Positions 54,523 to 62,217 of a DNA stretch of 64,000 nucleotides are shown one piece after another. The notes beneath the pieces were generated by a model. That model ran no database searches. It saw nothing but the letters and a program-made list of their open reading frames with translations, and had not been told where the DNA came from. Every line of letters starts with the position of its first letter. Within the stretch, counting starts at the first letter, position 1. The translations under genes were made by a program, and so were the position numbers. The stretch comes from Sphingomonas rubra (GTDB lineage Bacteria; Pseudomonadota; Alphaproteobacteria; Sphingomonadales; Sphingomonadaceae), in the NCBI RefSeq assembly GCF_900115745.1, contig NZ_FOXP01000006.1, positions 1 through 64,000 of the forward strand. The letters are read 5' to 3'.

Positions 54523-54732
54523 TCAACCGCCGGGCGAGTGCGGCGTGTGGTGCCGTTCGGCGGTCTCGATACACTCGGTCAGCAGCGCGGCGATCAGCGT
54601 GTCGCCGCAGGCATCGGCCTCCGCCAGCGCGTCGCGGAGGAGTTGCAGCAATCGGCTGATGTCGGTCGGCCCGGTCAAGCGCGAATCCTGATCTTGATCG
54701 CTGTACTTCTTGGTGAAAGCTCCATACCGCAT
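54523..54732 (-). CDS. Small helical protein, unknown function
   Basis: A 69-residue protein starting at ATG 54732 with a helical core (TDISRLLQLLRDALAEADAC, then LIAALLTECIETAERH). It looks like a compact soluble helical hairpin of a type common in sphingomonad genomes, without known function. It is divergent from the next gene, with about 50 bases between starts, so the two may share a control region. Coding status is supported by the helix pattern and a plausible start, not by homology I can name. Confidence 0.5.
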   Translation of the reverse strand: MRYGAFTKKYSDQDQDSRLTGPTDISRLLQLLRDALAEADACGDTLIAALLTECIETAERHHTPHSPGG

Positions 54733-54785
54733 TCGATACAATCTTCCTAGCCGGGCGGTTGGTGGGCGGCAGCGAGGAGCGGGTC

Positions 54786-55115
54786 GTGGCATTGTTCGAC
54801 AATTGTCTGGATCTGGCGAAGACGCAAATCGCGTTGCGCGCGCTGCGATACGGCCATTTCCCGGGCGACATCTTCGACGAATATGCATGGGACATGATGT
54901 TGCACATGTATGTCGCCCGGCTGCGCGGGCAGACGATGTACGTCGACAACATCATCAACCTGACCTCCAAGAGCAAGGTGATCGGCGACCGGTGGATCCG
55001 TCACCTGTTGAACGACGCCATCGTCGCGGTGGACGGCGACGTGGTCGGGCTGACCGACACGGCGTTCGACCGGATGGACGCCTATCACCGGCAGGCGCTC
55101 GCCGCGGTGGCCTGA
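54786..55115 (+). CDS. Small winged-helix-like protein, unknown function
   Basis: A 109-residue protein read from GTG 54786, with an AGGAG site eight bases upstream; a TTG at 54759 would add nine residues. The middle reads LRYGHFPGDIFDEYAWDMML, YVARLRGQTMYVDNII, then LTSKSKVIGDRWIRHLLND, and an acidic VAVDGDVVGLTDTAFDRM end. The helix-loop-helix plus wing pattern (VIGDRWIRHLLND...DVVGLTD) recalls MarR-like regulators, but no family assignment is secure. It is divergent from the gene at 54523. Low confidence on function. Confidence 0.55.
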   Translation: MALFDNCLDLAKTQIALRALRYGHFPGDIFDEYAWDMMLHMYVARLRGQTMYVDNIINLTSKSKVIGDRWIRHLLNDAIVAVDGDVVGLTDTAFDRMDAYHRQALAAVA

Positions 55116-55122
55116 CGCGGGC

Positions 55123-55165
55123 GGGCCGGGCGCGGCTTTCGTCGTCGGGCCGGGCGCGGCTTTCG
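55123..55165. repeat. Two-copy direct repeat
   Basis: A 19-base unit (GGGCCGGGCGCGGCTTTCG) occurs twice, at 55123-55141 and 55147-55165, with a 24-base period, in the leader of the wax-ester synthase gene. It could be a slippage-prone site or a regulatory repeat; no function is known. Confidence 0.5.
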
Positions 55166-55235
55166 CCGCCGGGCAAAGCGCGATACGCTGATCCCCGATG
55201 GCGCCCCGAGAGTGCCGCGATCGAGGAGAGCCGGC

Positions 55236-56726
55236 ATGCAGCAGCTGAGCGCGCAGGACGCGGCGTTCGTGTACCTGGAGACGCCGCACACGCCGATGCA
55301 TATCGGATCGGTAGCGATCTACGACCCCTCCACCGCGCCCGGCGGGTTCGTGCGATTCAAGGACATATTGGCCTTCATCGAGGGGCGGCTGTCGGGCGCG
55401 CGGAGCTTTCGCCAGCGGCTGGTGCGGGTGCCGTTCGACCTGGACCACCCTTACTGGATCGAGGACCCGGAGTTCGACATCGAGTTCCACGTCCGCCACA
55501 TCGCGCTGCCCAAGCCCGGCGACTGGCGCCAGCTGTGCATCCAGGTGGCGCGGCTGCACGCGCGGCCGATGGACCTGACCAAGCCGCTGTGGGAGTTCAC
55601 GATCGTCGAGGGCCTCGACCATGTCGAGGGGCTGCCGCCGGGCTGTTTCGCGTTGGTGTCCAAGGTCCACCACGCCGCGATCGACGGCATGTCGGGGGTG
55701 GAGATGTCGGCGGCGGTACACGACCTGGACCCGTCCGCCGGCGGCGTGGGCCGGCCCGACGAGTGGCGCCCCGACGACATGCCCAAGGTCGCCGACCTGC
55801 TGGCGCGGAGCTATTTCAACAACCTCGTCCAGCCGATGCGCGTGGTGGAGACGATCGGCCGGTCGCTGCCGGGCGTGGCGAAGCTGGGCCTGTCGGTGGG
55901 CAAGGGCGACGTGTCGCTGTCGGGCGCGCGGCCGGCGCCGAGGACGCGGTTCAACGGCAAGGTCTCGGCGCACCGGGTATGGGACGCGGTGCCGTTCCCG
56001 TTGAAGGACGTGCGCGCGATCAAGGATGCGGTGCCGGGGGCGACCGTCAACGACGTGATCCTGTCGGTCGTGGGTGGGGGGCTTCGCCGCTATCTGCTCG
56101 ACAAGGGCGAGTTGCCGCAGGGCACGATGACGGCGATGGCGCCGATCTCCGTGCGCGGCGAGGGAGAGAAGGGCGCGCTGGGCAACCAGGTGTCGGCGAT
56201 GGTGGTGGGACTGGGCACGCAGGTCGAGGACCCGGTGGAGCGGTTGCGCTTCGTCCACGGCGAGGCGGTGAATTCGAAGGCGCTGACCAACGCCGTCGGC
56301 GCGAAGAACCTGGCCGATTACTCGCAGCTGATCCCGTCCGGGCTCGCCGGACTGGCGGCGCGGCTGTACACGCGGGTGGGCGCGGCCAACGCGCACGCGC
56401 CCGTCTACAATTGCGTCGTCACCAATGTGCCGGGCAGCCGGGTGCCGCTGTATTTCGCCGGCGCCAAGATGCTGGGAATGTACGGCACGGCGCCGGTGTT
56501 CGACGGCATGGGGCTGATCTGCCCGGTGTACAGTTACGGTGACACGATCGCGGTGAGCTTCACCGCCGACCGGGCGATGCTGCGTGATCCGGACGCGTTC
56601 GCGGCGGCGCTGCGCGGCGCGTTCGAAGGGTTGCGCGCGGGCGCGATGCAACCTCCCTCCAGTCCGCCGGTTGAGGTCAAAGACCATGCGGCGAAGAAGC
56701 CGCGTCAGCGCAAAGGAGCGAAATGA
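55236..56726 (+). CDS. Wax ester synthase / diacylglycerol acyltransferase (WS/DGAT)
   Basis: A 496-residue acyltransferase making wax esters or triacylglycerol from acyl-CoA. The catalytic HHxxxDG motif is intact in VSKVHHAAIDGMSG (His145, His146, Asp150). The N-terminal start MQQLSAQDAAFVYLETPHTP and the late motif NVPGSRVPLYFAGAKMLGMY match the family. ATG 55236 has a GAGGAGAG site nine bases upstream. Its stop overlaps the phasin start. This suggests neutral-lipid storage, with fatty-acid supply perhaps from the acyl-CoA ligase at 32331. Confidence 0.93.
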   Translation: MQQLSAQDAAFVYLETPHTPMHIGSVAIYDPSTAPGGFVRFKDILAFIEGRLSGARSFRQRLVRVPFDLDHPYWIEDPEFDIEFHVRHIALPKPGDWRQLCIQVARLHARPMDLTKPLWEFTIVEGLDHVEGLPPGCFALVSKVHHAAIDGMSGVEMSAAVHDLDPSAGGVGRPDEWRPDDMPKVADLLARSYFNNLVQPMRVVETIGRSLPGVAKLGLSVGKGDVSLSGARPAPRTRFNGKVSAHRVWDAVPFPLKDVRAIKDAVPGATVNDVILSVVGGGLRRYLLDKGELPQGTMTAMAPISVRGEGEKGALGNQVSAMVVGLGTQVEDPVERLRFVHGEAVNSKALTNAVGAKNLADYSQLIPSGLAGLAARLYTRVGAANAHAPVYNCVVTNVPGSRVPLYFAGAKMLGMYGTAPVFDGMGLICPVYSYGDTIAVSFTADRAMLRDPDAFAAALRGAFEGLRAGAMQPPSSPPVEVKDHAAKKPRQRKGAK

Positions 56727-57199
56727 TGGCCGACGACAACATCGCGAACGCCGCGGCGGACGAGTCAAAGAAGAACGCCGACTTCGCCGCCAATCAGGCG
56801 AAAGCGGGCGCGGATCGTGCGGCCAATGCCGCCAAGTCGGGAACGGACGCGCTGCGCGATGGTGCGCAGAAGGCGCAGGGTGCTTTCCAGGAACGCGTTG
56901 TCGAACCGGCGAAGCGCGCGGGCGAGGCGATGCGCGAGTCGGGCCAGAAGCTGGCCGAGGGCGGCTCGACGATCGGCACCAGGATGATCGACCAGGCCGA
57001 GCAGAACGCGCGCGAGGCCTTTGCCGCGATGCGCGAGGCGGCGCAGGCCAAGGACATCAGCCAGGTGATGAAGATCCAGGGCGATTACCTGCGCGAACAA
57101 GGCACCCGATCGATGGCGCAGGCGCGCGAGATCGGCGATCTCATCATGCAGTTCGGGCGCGATGCGGTGGCGCCGTTGCGGGGTGGTGGGAACGGGTAA
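56723..57199 (+). CDS. Phasin-like granule-surface protein
   Basis: A 158-residue helical protein of the phasin family that coats PHA or lipid granules. The first part is Ala/Lys-rich and repetitive (ADESKKNADFAANQAKAGAD, RAANAAKSGTDALRDGAQKA), followed by VVEPAKRAGEAMRESGQKLA and the phasin-core-like QNAREAFAAMREAAQAKDIS then KIQGDYLREQGTRSMAQARE. The ATG at 56723 overlaps the WS/DGAT stop and follows AAAGGAGCG. Coupled expression with WS/DGAT suggests it coats wax-ester/TAG bodies as much as PHA. Confidence 0.85.
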   Translation: MMADDNIANAAADESKKNADFAANQAKAGADRAANAAKSGTDALRDGAQKAQGAFQERVVEPAKRAGEAMRESGQKLAEGGSTIGTRMIDQAEQNAREAFAAMREAAQAKDISQVMKIQGDYLREQGTRSMAQAREIGDLIMQFGRDAVAPLRGGGNG

Positions 57200-57248
57200 G
57201 CGAGTTCCTGATCCTGCCCCTGCGAGCGAATGGCGGGGATATTCCTTT

Positions 57249-57344
57249 CACCTCCCCGGCGAAGGCCGGGGCCCAGGTGGAGAAGGTTAGTACGTCATTC
57301 GGGCCGTCACCCGACTGGACCCCGGCCTTCGCCGGGGAGGTGGG
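57249..57344. repeat. Interspersed palindromic repeat, family A-related copy 8
   Basis: A variant with arms CCTCCCCGGCGAAGGCCGGG and CCCCGGCCTTCGCCGGGGAG around a centre, in the gap of about 290 bases between the phasin and the hydrolase gene. No gene is present in that gap. Confidence 0.7.
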
Positions 57345-57490
57345 GAGAGCAGGGGTTTCGCAACAGCTAGTCCGTGGCCGCGAGACCATGGATGGCATCA
57401 TGGGGCTCGCGCGGGCGCTCGGACGTGACCCCCTTTTGTCAGCGCTGGTGCGCTGATACCTCCCCTTGAACGGGGAGGAACAGGAAGTCG

Positions 57491-58294
57491 TCAGGCGTTG
57501 CCTGCGGGGTAGACCAGGCCCTTGATGCCGCTGCGGTCGAAGGGGTGCCAGTCGCCCTCGGCCTGGGCGAGGCGGTCGGCGACGGCGTAGAGGACGGAGG
57601 GGTTGACGCCCAGGCCGCAATGGCTGCCGCGAACCTCGATATTTTCCGCCTCGGCACCTTCGGGCTCCAGGCAGTTCTGCCAGGCGACGATGCCGTCGCC
57701 CTTGGAGTAGATCGAGGTGGCCGGCATCCGCAGCGGGCTGGCGCTCTCGGCGATCTGGCCGCGGGTGTGGGGATCGTCGACGCGCTGGCCGGTCAGCCAC
57801 TCATAGGTGCGCCAGACGTTGGTGGCGCGCGGGCTGCCGGTGAAGGGCGAGCCGAGCGTGATGACCTGGCGCACCGCCTCGGGCAGGCGCTGCGCGACGA
57901 GGCGGGCCATGACGCCGCCGAGGCTCCAGCCGACCAGGCTGACCTTGGTGCCGCACGCGTCGTGCAGTTCCTCCAGCTTGGCGACCAGCTTCTCGCCCTC
58001 GCGGCCGATCGCGCGGGGGCCGAGGTTGCGGCCGAGACCCCATTCGTGCGCGTCGTAGCCGAGGCGCTTGAGGAAGGAGCGCAGCACCACCGTGGAAGCG
58101 TCGGTGGTGATGAAGCCCGGCAGCACCAGTACCGAGTGGCCGTCGCCGCGCGGCGCGCGCGCCAGCAGCGGCGCGGCGAGCGGCAGCGAGGCGAACTCGG
58201 CCATCGCGCGCGGCAGCTCGGTCAGCGCCAGCAGGTGCGAGGGGGCCTTGATGTCGGCGCGACGTCGCGCCGCGTAGGGATGGGCGGTCGCCAT
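57491..58294 (-). CDS. Alpha/beta hydrolase (lipase-like)
   Basis: A 267-residue serine hydrolase. The nucleophile elbow GWSLGG is in KVSLVGWSLGGVMARLVAQR; the oxyanion strand is HSVLVLPGFITTDASTVV; the acidic residue is near IYSKGDGIVAWQ and the histidine near GSHCGLGVNPSV. It resembles small PGAP1-like or esterase/lipase-type hydrolases, perhaps a PHA/wax-ester esterase given the neighbourhood, but the substrate is unknown. ATG 58294 (MATAHPYAARR) is preferred to the longer frame. It is co-directional with phaC. Confidence 0.82.
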   Translation of the reverse strand: MATAHPYAARRRADIKAPSHLLALTELPRAMAEFASLPLAAPLLARAPRGDGHSVLVLPGFITTDASTVVLRSFLKRLGYDAHEWGLGRNLGPRAIGREGEKLVAKLEELHDACGTKVSLVGWSLGGVMARLVAQRLPEAVRQVITLGSPFTGSPRATNVWRTYEWLTGQRVDDPHTRGQIAESASPLRMPATSIYSKGDGIVAWQNCLEPEGAEAENIEVRGSHCGLGVNPSVLYAVADRLAQAEGDWHPFDRSGIKGLVYPAGNA

Positions 58295-58346
58295 CGTCAG
58301 AAATCTCCGTTGCAGTGCAGCATGAACGTTCCGGTGCGTCGATTGT

Positions 58347-58883
58347 TCAGGTTGTTCCAAAGGCCTGCTGTCGCGCCGCCACGCGGGCGGCGTCGTAGGC
58401 GAGGATCGCGAGATCGTGCGGGACGCCGTCGCGGCCGCGGACGTGATCCTTGAGCAGCGCCTCCGCGCGGAAGCCCAGGCTCTCGAACAGGGCGAGCGAG
58501 CCGGCCTGGTCCGGGGTCATCTGCGCGGTGAGCTTGGCCAGGTGGTGACCGCGGGCGGCGGCGAAGACGCATTCGAGAAGGTCGCGGCCGAGGCCGTGGC
58601 CGCGCAGGGAGGCGGCGACGAGCAGGCGGACCTCGCCGACGTGCGCGCTCCAGCCGAGAGGATCGCGGACCAGCGCGGCGGTGCCGAGGATCGCGCCATC
58701 CTCCGCCACGGCGACGAAGCTGTCGATCCAGCCCTCCTCGATCGCCGACAGCCAGGCGGCGATGACGCGGGGGTGGCGCAGGTCGCGGCCGAGGAACAGC
58801 AGGTCGTGTTCCGGCAGGGCGGCGGCGAAGGTCGCCATCGCGTCGCGATCGGACGGTTCGAAGCGGCGGATCGTGTGGTTCAC
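58347..58883 (-). CDS. GNAT-family N-acetyltransferase
   Basis: A 178-residue acetyltransferase: IRRFEPSDRDAMATFAAALP at the N terminus, the beta-strand and acetyl-CoA loop EVRLLVAASLRGHGLGRDLL, and SLALFESLGFRAEALLKDHV near the end. Its substrate is not predictable. It lies 52 bases upstream of the hydrolase and 13 bases downstream of phaC on the minus strand, so the three are probably one transcript. Confidence 0.85.
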   Translation of the reverse strand: MNHTIRRFEPSDRDAMATFAAALPEHDLLFLGRDLRHPRVIAAWLSAIEEGWIDSFVAVAEDGAILGTAALVRDPLGWSAHVGEVRLLVAASLRGHGLGRDLLECVFAAARGHHLAKLTAQMTPDQAGSLALFESLGFRAEALLKDHVRGRDGVPHDLAILAYDAARVAARQQAFGTT

Positions 58884-58896
58884 GCCTTTGACTTTC

Positions 58897-59961
58897 TCAT
58901 TGGGATCGCTCTCCGAGCCATACGACGAGGTTCGGCCACAGCCGCTTCTTCGCGTTGGCCCCGGCGACCAAACTCACATGGCCGCCTTTCAGCACCATCT
59001 CCCGCTTGTCGGTCGAGCCGATCAGGTCGAGGAGCGGGGCGGACGCCGCGGGGGGCACGATATGGTCGTGCTGCGCGGCGACGTGGAGGAAGGGGGCGGT
59101 GACGCGCGCGAGATCGATCGGGCGGCCGCCGACGGTCATGCTGCCGCGAAGCAGCCGGTTCTCCCACATCAGCTGCTTGGTGGTGGCGCGGAAATACTCG
59201 CCGGCGAGCGGCAGGATGTCGGCGCCCCAGCGATCGAACATGCGGTGCGCGCGCACGAACTCGTCGTCGTGGAGATTGTCGTAGAGGCGCAGCTGGCCGG
59301 CGGCGCGCGAGCCGGGGCGGAGCATGTCGAAGGCGGTGTAGAGATAGTCGCCGGGGCAGTTGCCGAGCGTGTCGACGAGGTGGTCGACGTCGAAGAAGCG
59401 GCGGTCGGCCCAGGCCTGGAACATCTCCATCTTCGAGAAGTCGACGGGCGTGGTGAAGGTGACGAGGTTGGCGAGCGGGTCCGGGTGGAGTGCCGCCCAG
59501 AGAAGCGAGAGGACGCCGCCGAAGCAGTAGCCGACGACCGACAGGTCGGGCTCGCCCGTCTCCTCCGCGACGTGGGCGACGGCCGAGGGGAGGAAATCGA
59601 GGACGTAGTGTTCCAGGGTGAGGCGACGCTCGTCGGGGCGGGGGGCTTCCCAGTCGAGCATGAACACGTCGAACCCGGCGTCGAGCAGGAACTCGACCAG
59701 GCTCTGCCCGGGCACCATGTCGAAGATGTAGCCGCGGTTGGTGGTGGCCATGACGAGCAGGACGGGGACGCGGTACACGTCGTCGACGCGCGGGTGGTAA
59801 TGGTAGAGGCGCATGGTGCCGCGCTCGACCAGCACGTCCTTGGGGCTGGCGCCGAGGGTGGGGCCGGAGGTGGTGAAATAGCCCAGGCCCTTGATGTTGC
59901 GCTTCAGCGCGCGGTCGAACTCGGCCTGGGCGGCGGTGAGGAGGTCGGGGGTGGGGGGCAT
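58897..59961 (-). CDS. phaC: Class III-type poly(3-hydroxyalkanoate) synthase PhaC
   Basis: A 354-residue alpha/beta-fold polymerase joining (R)-3-hydroxyacyl-CoA into PHA. The lipase-like box has the catalytic cysteine, Cys146 in VVGYCFGGV, with Asp299 (AAQHDHIVPP) and His328 (LKGGHVSLVAG), so the triad is intact and near the class III positions. The length near 350 residues and the dependence on a PhaE partner fit class III rather than class I. ATG 59961. A candidate PhaE lies upstream on the same strand (60105-60452), with a repeat between. Confidence 0.9.
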   Translation of the reverse strand: MPPTPDLLTAAQAEFDRALKRNIKGLGYFTTSGPTLGASPKDVLVERGTMRLYHYHPRVDDVYRVPVLLVMATTNRGYIFDMVPGQSLVEFLLDAGFDVFMLDWEAPRPDERRLTLEHYVLDFLPSAVAHVAEETGEPDLSVVGYCFGGVLSLLWAALHPDPLANLVTFTTPVDFSKMEMFQAWADRRFFDVDHLVDTLGNCPGDYLYTAFDMLRPGSRAAGQLRLYDNLHDDEFVRAHRMFDRWGADILPLAGEYFRATTKQLMWENRLLRGSMTVGGRPIDLARVTAPFLHVAAQHDHIVPPAASAPLLDLIGSTDKREMVLKGGHVSLVAGANAKKRLWPNLVVWLGERSQ

Positions 59962-59991
59962 CGTCTAGACCGCTTCCATGTGCGGTTTCTC

Positions 59992-60074
59992 GTCACCCCG
60001 GGCCTGTCCCGGGGTCCAGAGCCAGGCAGCGGTGCCGTTCGTGGCCCTGGATGCCGGGACGAGCCCGGCATGAC
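59992..60074. repeat. Interspersed palindromic repeat, family A copy 9
   Basis: Arms GTCACCCCGGGCCTGTCCCG and ...GGGACGAGCCCGGCATGAC, in the phaE-phaC gap. No gene. Confidence 0.85.
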
Positions 60075-60104
60075 GTACGTTTGAGGCGAGATGGAACGGT
60101 ACGC

Positions 60105-60452
60105 TCAACCCTGCGGCTCGGGTGGTTTGCGGGTGCGGGTGGGGCGGACCTTGGGGGGAGCGGGCGCGCGGGCGCCGAGGGCGGACTCGATCCGGGCGAG
60201 GCTTTCCTCGATGCCCGCGATGCGGGCGGAGAGCTGCTCGAACTCGGTGCGGCTGGGCATGTTGGCGGCGGCGAGGGCGCGGGTGCTCGCCTCCTTCCAC
60301 GCGGCCTGGGCCTGGAGGGTGGCACCCTGCGCCCCGTGCATCGCGCGGCTCCACTCGTCGGAGCGGAGCGCGTCGCCACCGACGGTGTTGGCCATCTTCT
60401 CCCATTCGCCCAGCATCGCGCGGAAGAACGCGGCCGGATCGTTCGTCGTCAT
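60105..60452 (-). CDS. Short PhaE-like PHA synthase subunit
   Basis: A 115-residue protein with an N-terminal PhaE-like part (PAAFFRAMLGEWEKMANTVG), a hydrophilic centre, then the PhaE/phasin landmark NMPSRTEFEQLSARIAGIEE and a Pro/Arg-rich tail (APPKVRPTRTRKPPEPQG). Canonical PhaE of class III synthases is roughly three times longer, so this would be a reduced subunit. It precedes phaC on the same strand. The ATG at 60452. The partner role is inferred from position and the PSRTE motif. Confidence 0.6.
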   Translation of the reverse strand: MTTNDPAAFFRAMLGEWEKMANTVGGDALRSDEWSRAMHGAQGATLQAQAAWKEASTRALAAANMPSRTEFEQLSARIAGIEESLARIESALGARAPAPPKVRPTRTRKPPEPQG

Positions 60453-60484
60453 GGGGGGAAGTGTTCACCCGATGCGAGTGGGCG

Positions 60485-62119
60485 TCAACCCTCCGTGCGC
60501 GGGGCGCCCGACGGGGTGACGGGGCGGGGGCCGTCGGCGGTCGCCTCCAGCGAACTGTCGCCGCCGAGCACCTGGTAGAGGGTGACGCGGTTGGAGGCGG
60601 CGACGAGCTGCGTCGCGACGAAGGTGCGCTGCGCGGTGTAGAAGGTGCGCTGCGCGTCGAGCGTGTTGAGGAAGGGCGTGATGCCGCCGCGATAGGCGGC
60701 GTCGGTCAGGCGGAGCGTGTCCTGCGTGGCGACGAGGTTGCGGCGGTTGGCGGCGAGCTGCGCGTCGATTGTGCCGGCGCGGGCGAGCGCGTCGGCGGTC
60801 TCGCGGAAGGCGGACTGGATCGAGCGTTCGTAGCTGGCGAGCGCGGCGTCGCGCTGCGCCTGGGTGAAGCGCACGTTGGCGCGCGCGGCGCCGGCCTGGA
60901 AGATCGAGTAGCTGGCCTGCGGCGTGACCGAGTAGTTGAACGCGTCGCCGGTGAAGAGCGACGACAGGGCGGTGGAGGCGAGGCCGACGATGCCGGTCAG
61001 CGAGATGCGCGGGAAGAGCGCGGCGCGGGCGGCGCCGATTTCCGCGTTGGTGGCGCGCAGCTCGTACTCCGCCTGAACCACGTCGGGGCGGCGCAGGAGG
61101 ATGCGCGAGTCGAGCCCGGCGGGCAGCGCGGCGATGGTGGGGGCGGCCTCGTCGATCCCGGCGGGGAGCAGCGCGCCCTCGACCGGCTGGCCGACGAGCA
61201 ATTGGAGGAGGTTGCCGTCCTGCGCGACGGCCGTGCGCTGCTGCGCGAGGTCGGCCTCGGCGACGGCGAGCACCTGTTCGGCCTGGCGGACGTCGGTGCG
61301 CGGGGAAATGCCGCCGGCGCGGCGCGCGTCGGTGAGCTCGACCGAGCGGCGCGACGCGGCGACCGTATCCTCGGCGATCTTGAGCAGCGTGCGGTCGGCG
61401 GCGTAGGTCAGCCACGCGTCGGCGATGTCGCCGACCAGCGTGACGCGTACGGTGCGCGCGGCGGCCTCGGTAGAGAAATAACGGTCGAGCGCGGCACGGC
61501 TGAGGCTGCGGATGCGGCCGAACACGTCGAGTTCGAACGCGGTGGTGGCGAGGCCGACCGACCAGGCGCTGCCGCCGCGCGAGCTGGTGACGATCGTGCC
61601 GCCGGTGCCGGTTCCCGTACCGCCGGTGCCCGTGCCCGTGCCCGTGCCCGTGCCCGTGCCGCCGGTGCCGATGCCCGTTCCGCCGCCGGTGCCGGTGCCC
61701 GTTCCGCCGCCGGTGCCGGTGCCGCCCGGACCGTTGCCGGTGCCGGCGCCGGTCGCGTTGGCGGCGCCGCTGCCGCCGCCCTGGTAGCTGTAGCGACCGG
61801 TGGCATCGAGCGTCGGGAACAGGTCGGCGCGCTGGATGCGGTACTGCGCGCGTGCCGCGTCGATGTTGGCGGCGGCGACGCGCAGGTCGCGGTTGTTGGC
61901 GAGCGCGCGCTCGATGATCCGCTGGAGGCGGGGGTCGGTGAAGACGGACGCGTAGGTGATCTGCGGCAGCGCCGCCTCCGACTGGCGGAGATAGGCGTCG
62001 CCGACCGGCCAGGAGGGGGGGACGGGCAGGTCGGTGCGGGTGTATTTGGGGGCCATGGAGCAGGCGGTGGTGGTCGCCAGCAGCGTCAGCGTAAGGGCTG
62101 TCCTCAGGCGCTTGGTCAT
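60485..62119 (-). CDS. RND-efflux outer-membrane lipoprotein (NodT/OprM-like) with Gly/Thr-rich loop
   Basis: A 544-residue TolC-type outer-membrane channel. A lipobox (LLATTTAC, Cys20) indicates lipid anchoring. OMF landmarks are LPVPPSWPVGDAYLRQSEAA, VAAANIDAARAQYRIQRADL, FELDVFGRIRSLSRAALDRY and, in the C-terminal repeat, ELRATNAEIGAARAALFPRI. At residues 114-174 there is a Gly/Thr stretch (for example GTGTGGGTGIGTGGTGTGTG) of about 60 residues, encoded by short tandem repeats, at the position of the extracellular barrel loop before SAWSVGLATTAFELDVFGR. The ATG at 62119 lies inside a family-A repeat. It follows the RND permease on the same strand. Confidence 0.92.
   Translation of the reverse strand: MTKRLRTALTLTLLATTTACSMAPKYTRTDLPVPPSWPVGDAYLRQSEAALPQITYASVFTDPRLQRIIERALANNRDLRVAAANIDAARAQYRIQRADLFPTLDATGRYSYQGGGSGAANATGAGTGNGPGGTGTGGGTGTGTGGGTGIGTGGTGTGTGTGTGTGGTGTGTGGTIVTSSRGGSAWSVGLATTAFELDVFGRIRSLSRAALDRYFSTEAAARTVRVTLVGDIADAWLTYAADRTLLKIAEDTVAASRRSVELTDARRAGGISPRTDVRQAEQVLAVAEADLAQQRTAVAQDGNLLQLLVGQPVEGALLPAGIDEAAPTIAALPAGLDSRILLRRPDVVQAEYELRATNAEIGAARAALFPRISLTGIVGLASTALSSLFTGDAFNYSVTPQASYSIFQAGAARANVRFTQAQRDAALASYERSIQSAFRETADALARAGTIDAQLAANRRNLVATQDTLRLTDAAYRGGITPFLNTLDAQRTFYTAQRTFVATQLVAASNRVTLYQVLGGDSSLEATADGPRPVTPSGAPRTEG
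61598..61780. repeat. Short tandem repeats coding a Gly/Thr loop
   Basis: Imperfect tandem units (on the plus strand, GGTGCC and CCCGTG hexamers in mixed order) within the outer-membrane efflux gene. They encode alternating Gly and Thr. Such tracts can change length by slippage. Confidence 0.8.
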
Positions 62120-62196
62120 GCCGGGCTGGTGCCGGCATCCGGAGTCAGGGGCGTCGGCGTTCGTGGCCCTGGATGCCGGGACTAGCCCGGCATGAC
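62115..62196. repeat. Interspersed palindromic repeat, family A copy 10, containing a start codon
   Basis: Arms GTCATGCCGGGCTGGTGCCG and ...GGGACTAGCCCGGCATGAC between the RND permease and its outer-membrane partner. On the minus strand the last bases of the element (GCCGGGC..ATGAC) contain the partner gene's ATG (62117-62119). Confidence 0.85.
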
Positions 62197-62217
62197 GGGA
62201 GGATGGGGTATCGATCA

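Noticed and set aside
54747..56768. A minus-strand frame of 673 codons opposite the WS/DGAT gene
   Set aside because: Antisense shadow rich in Arg and His, with no domain.
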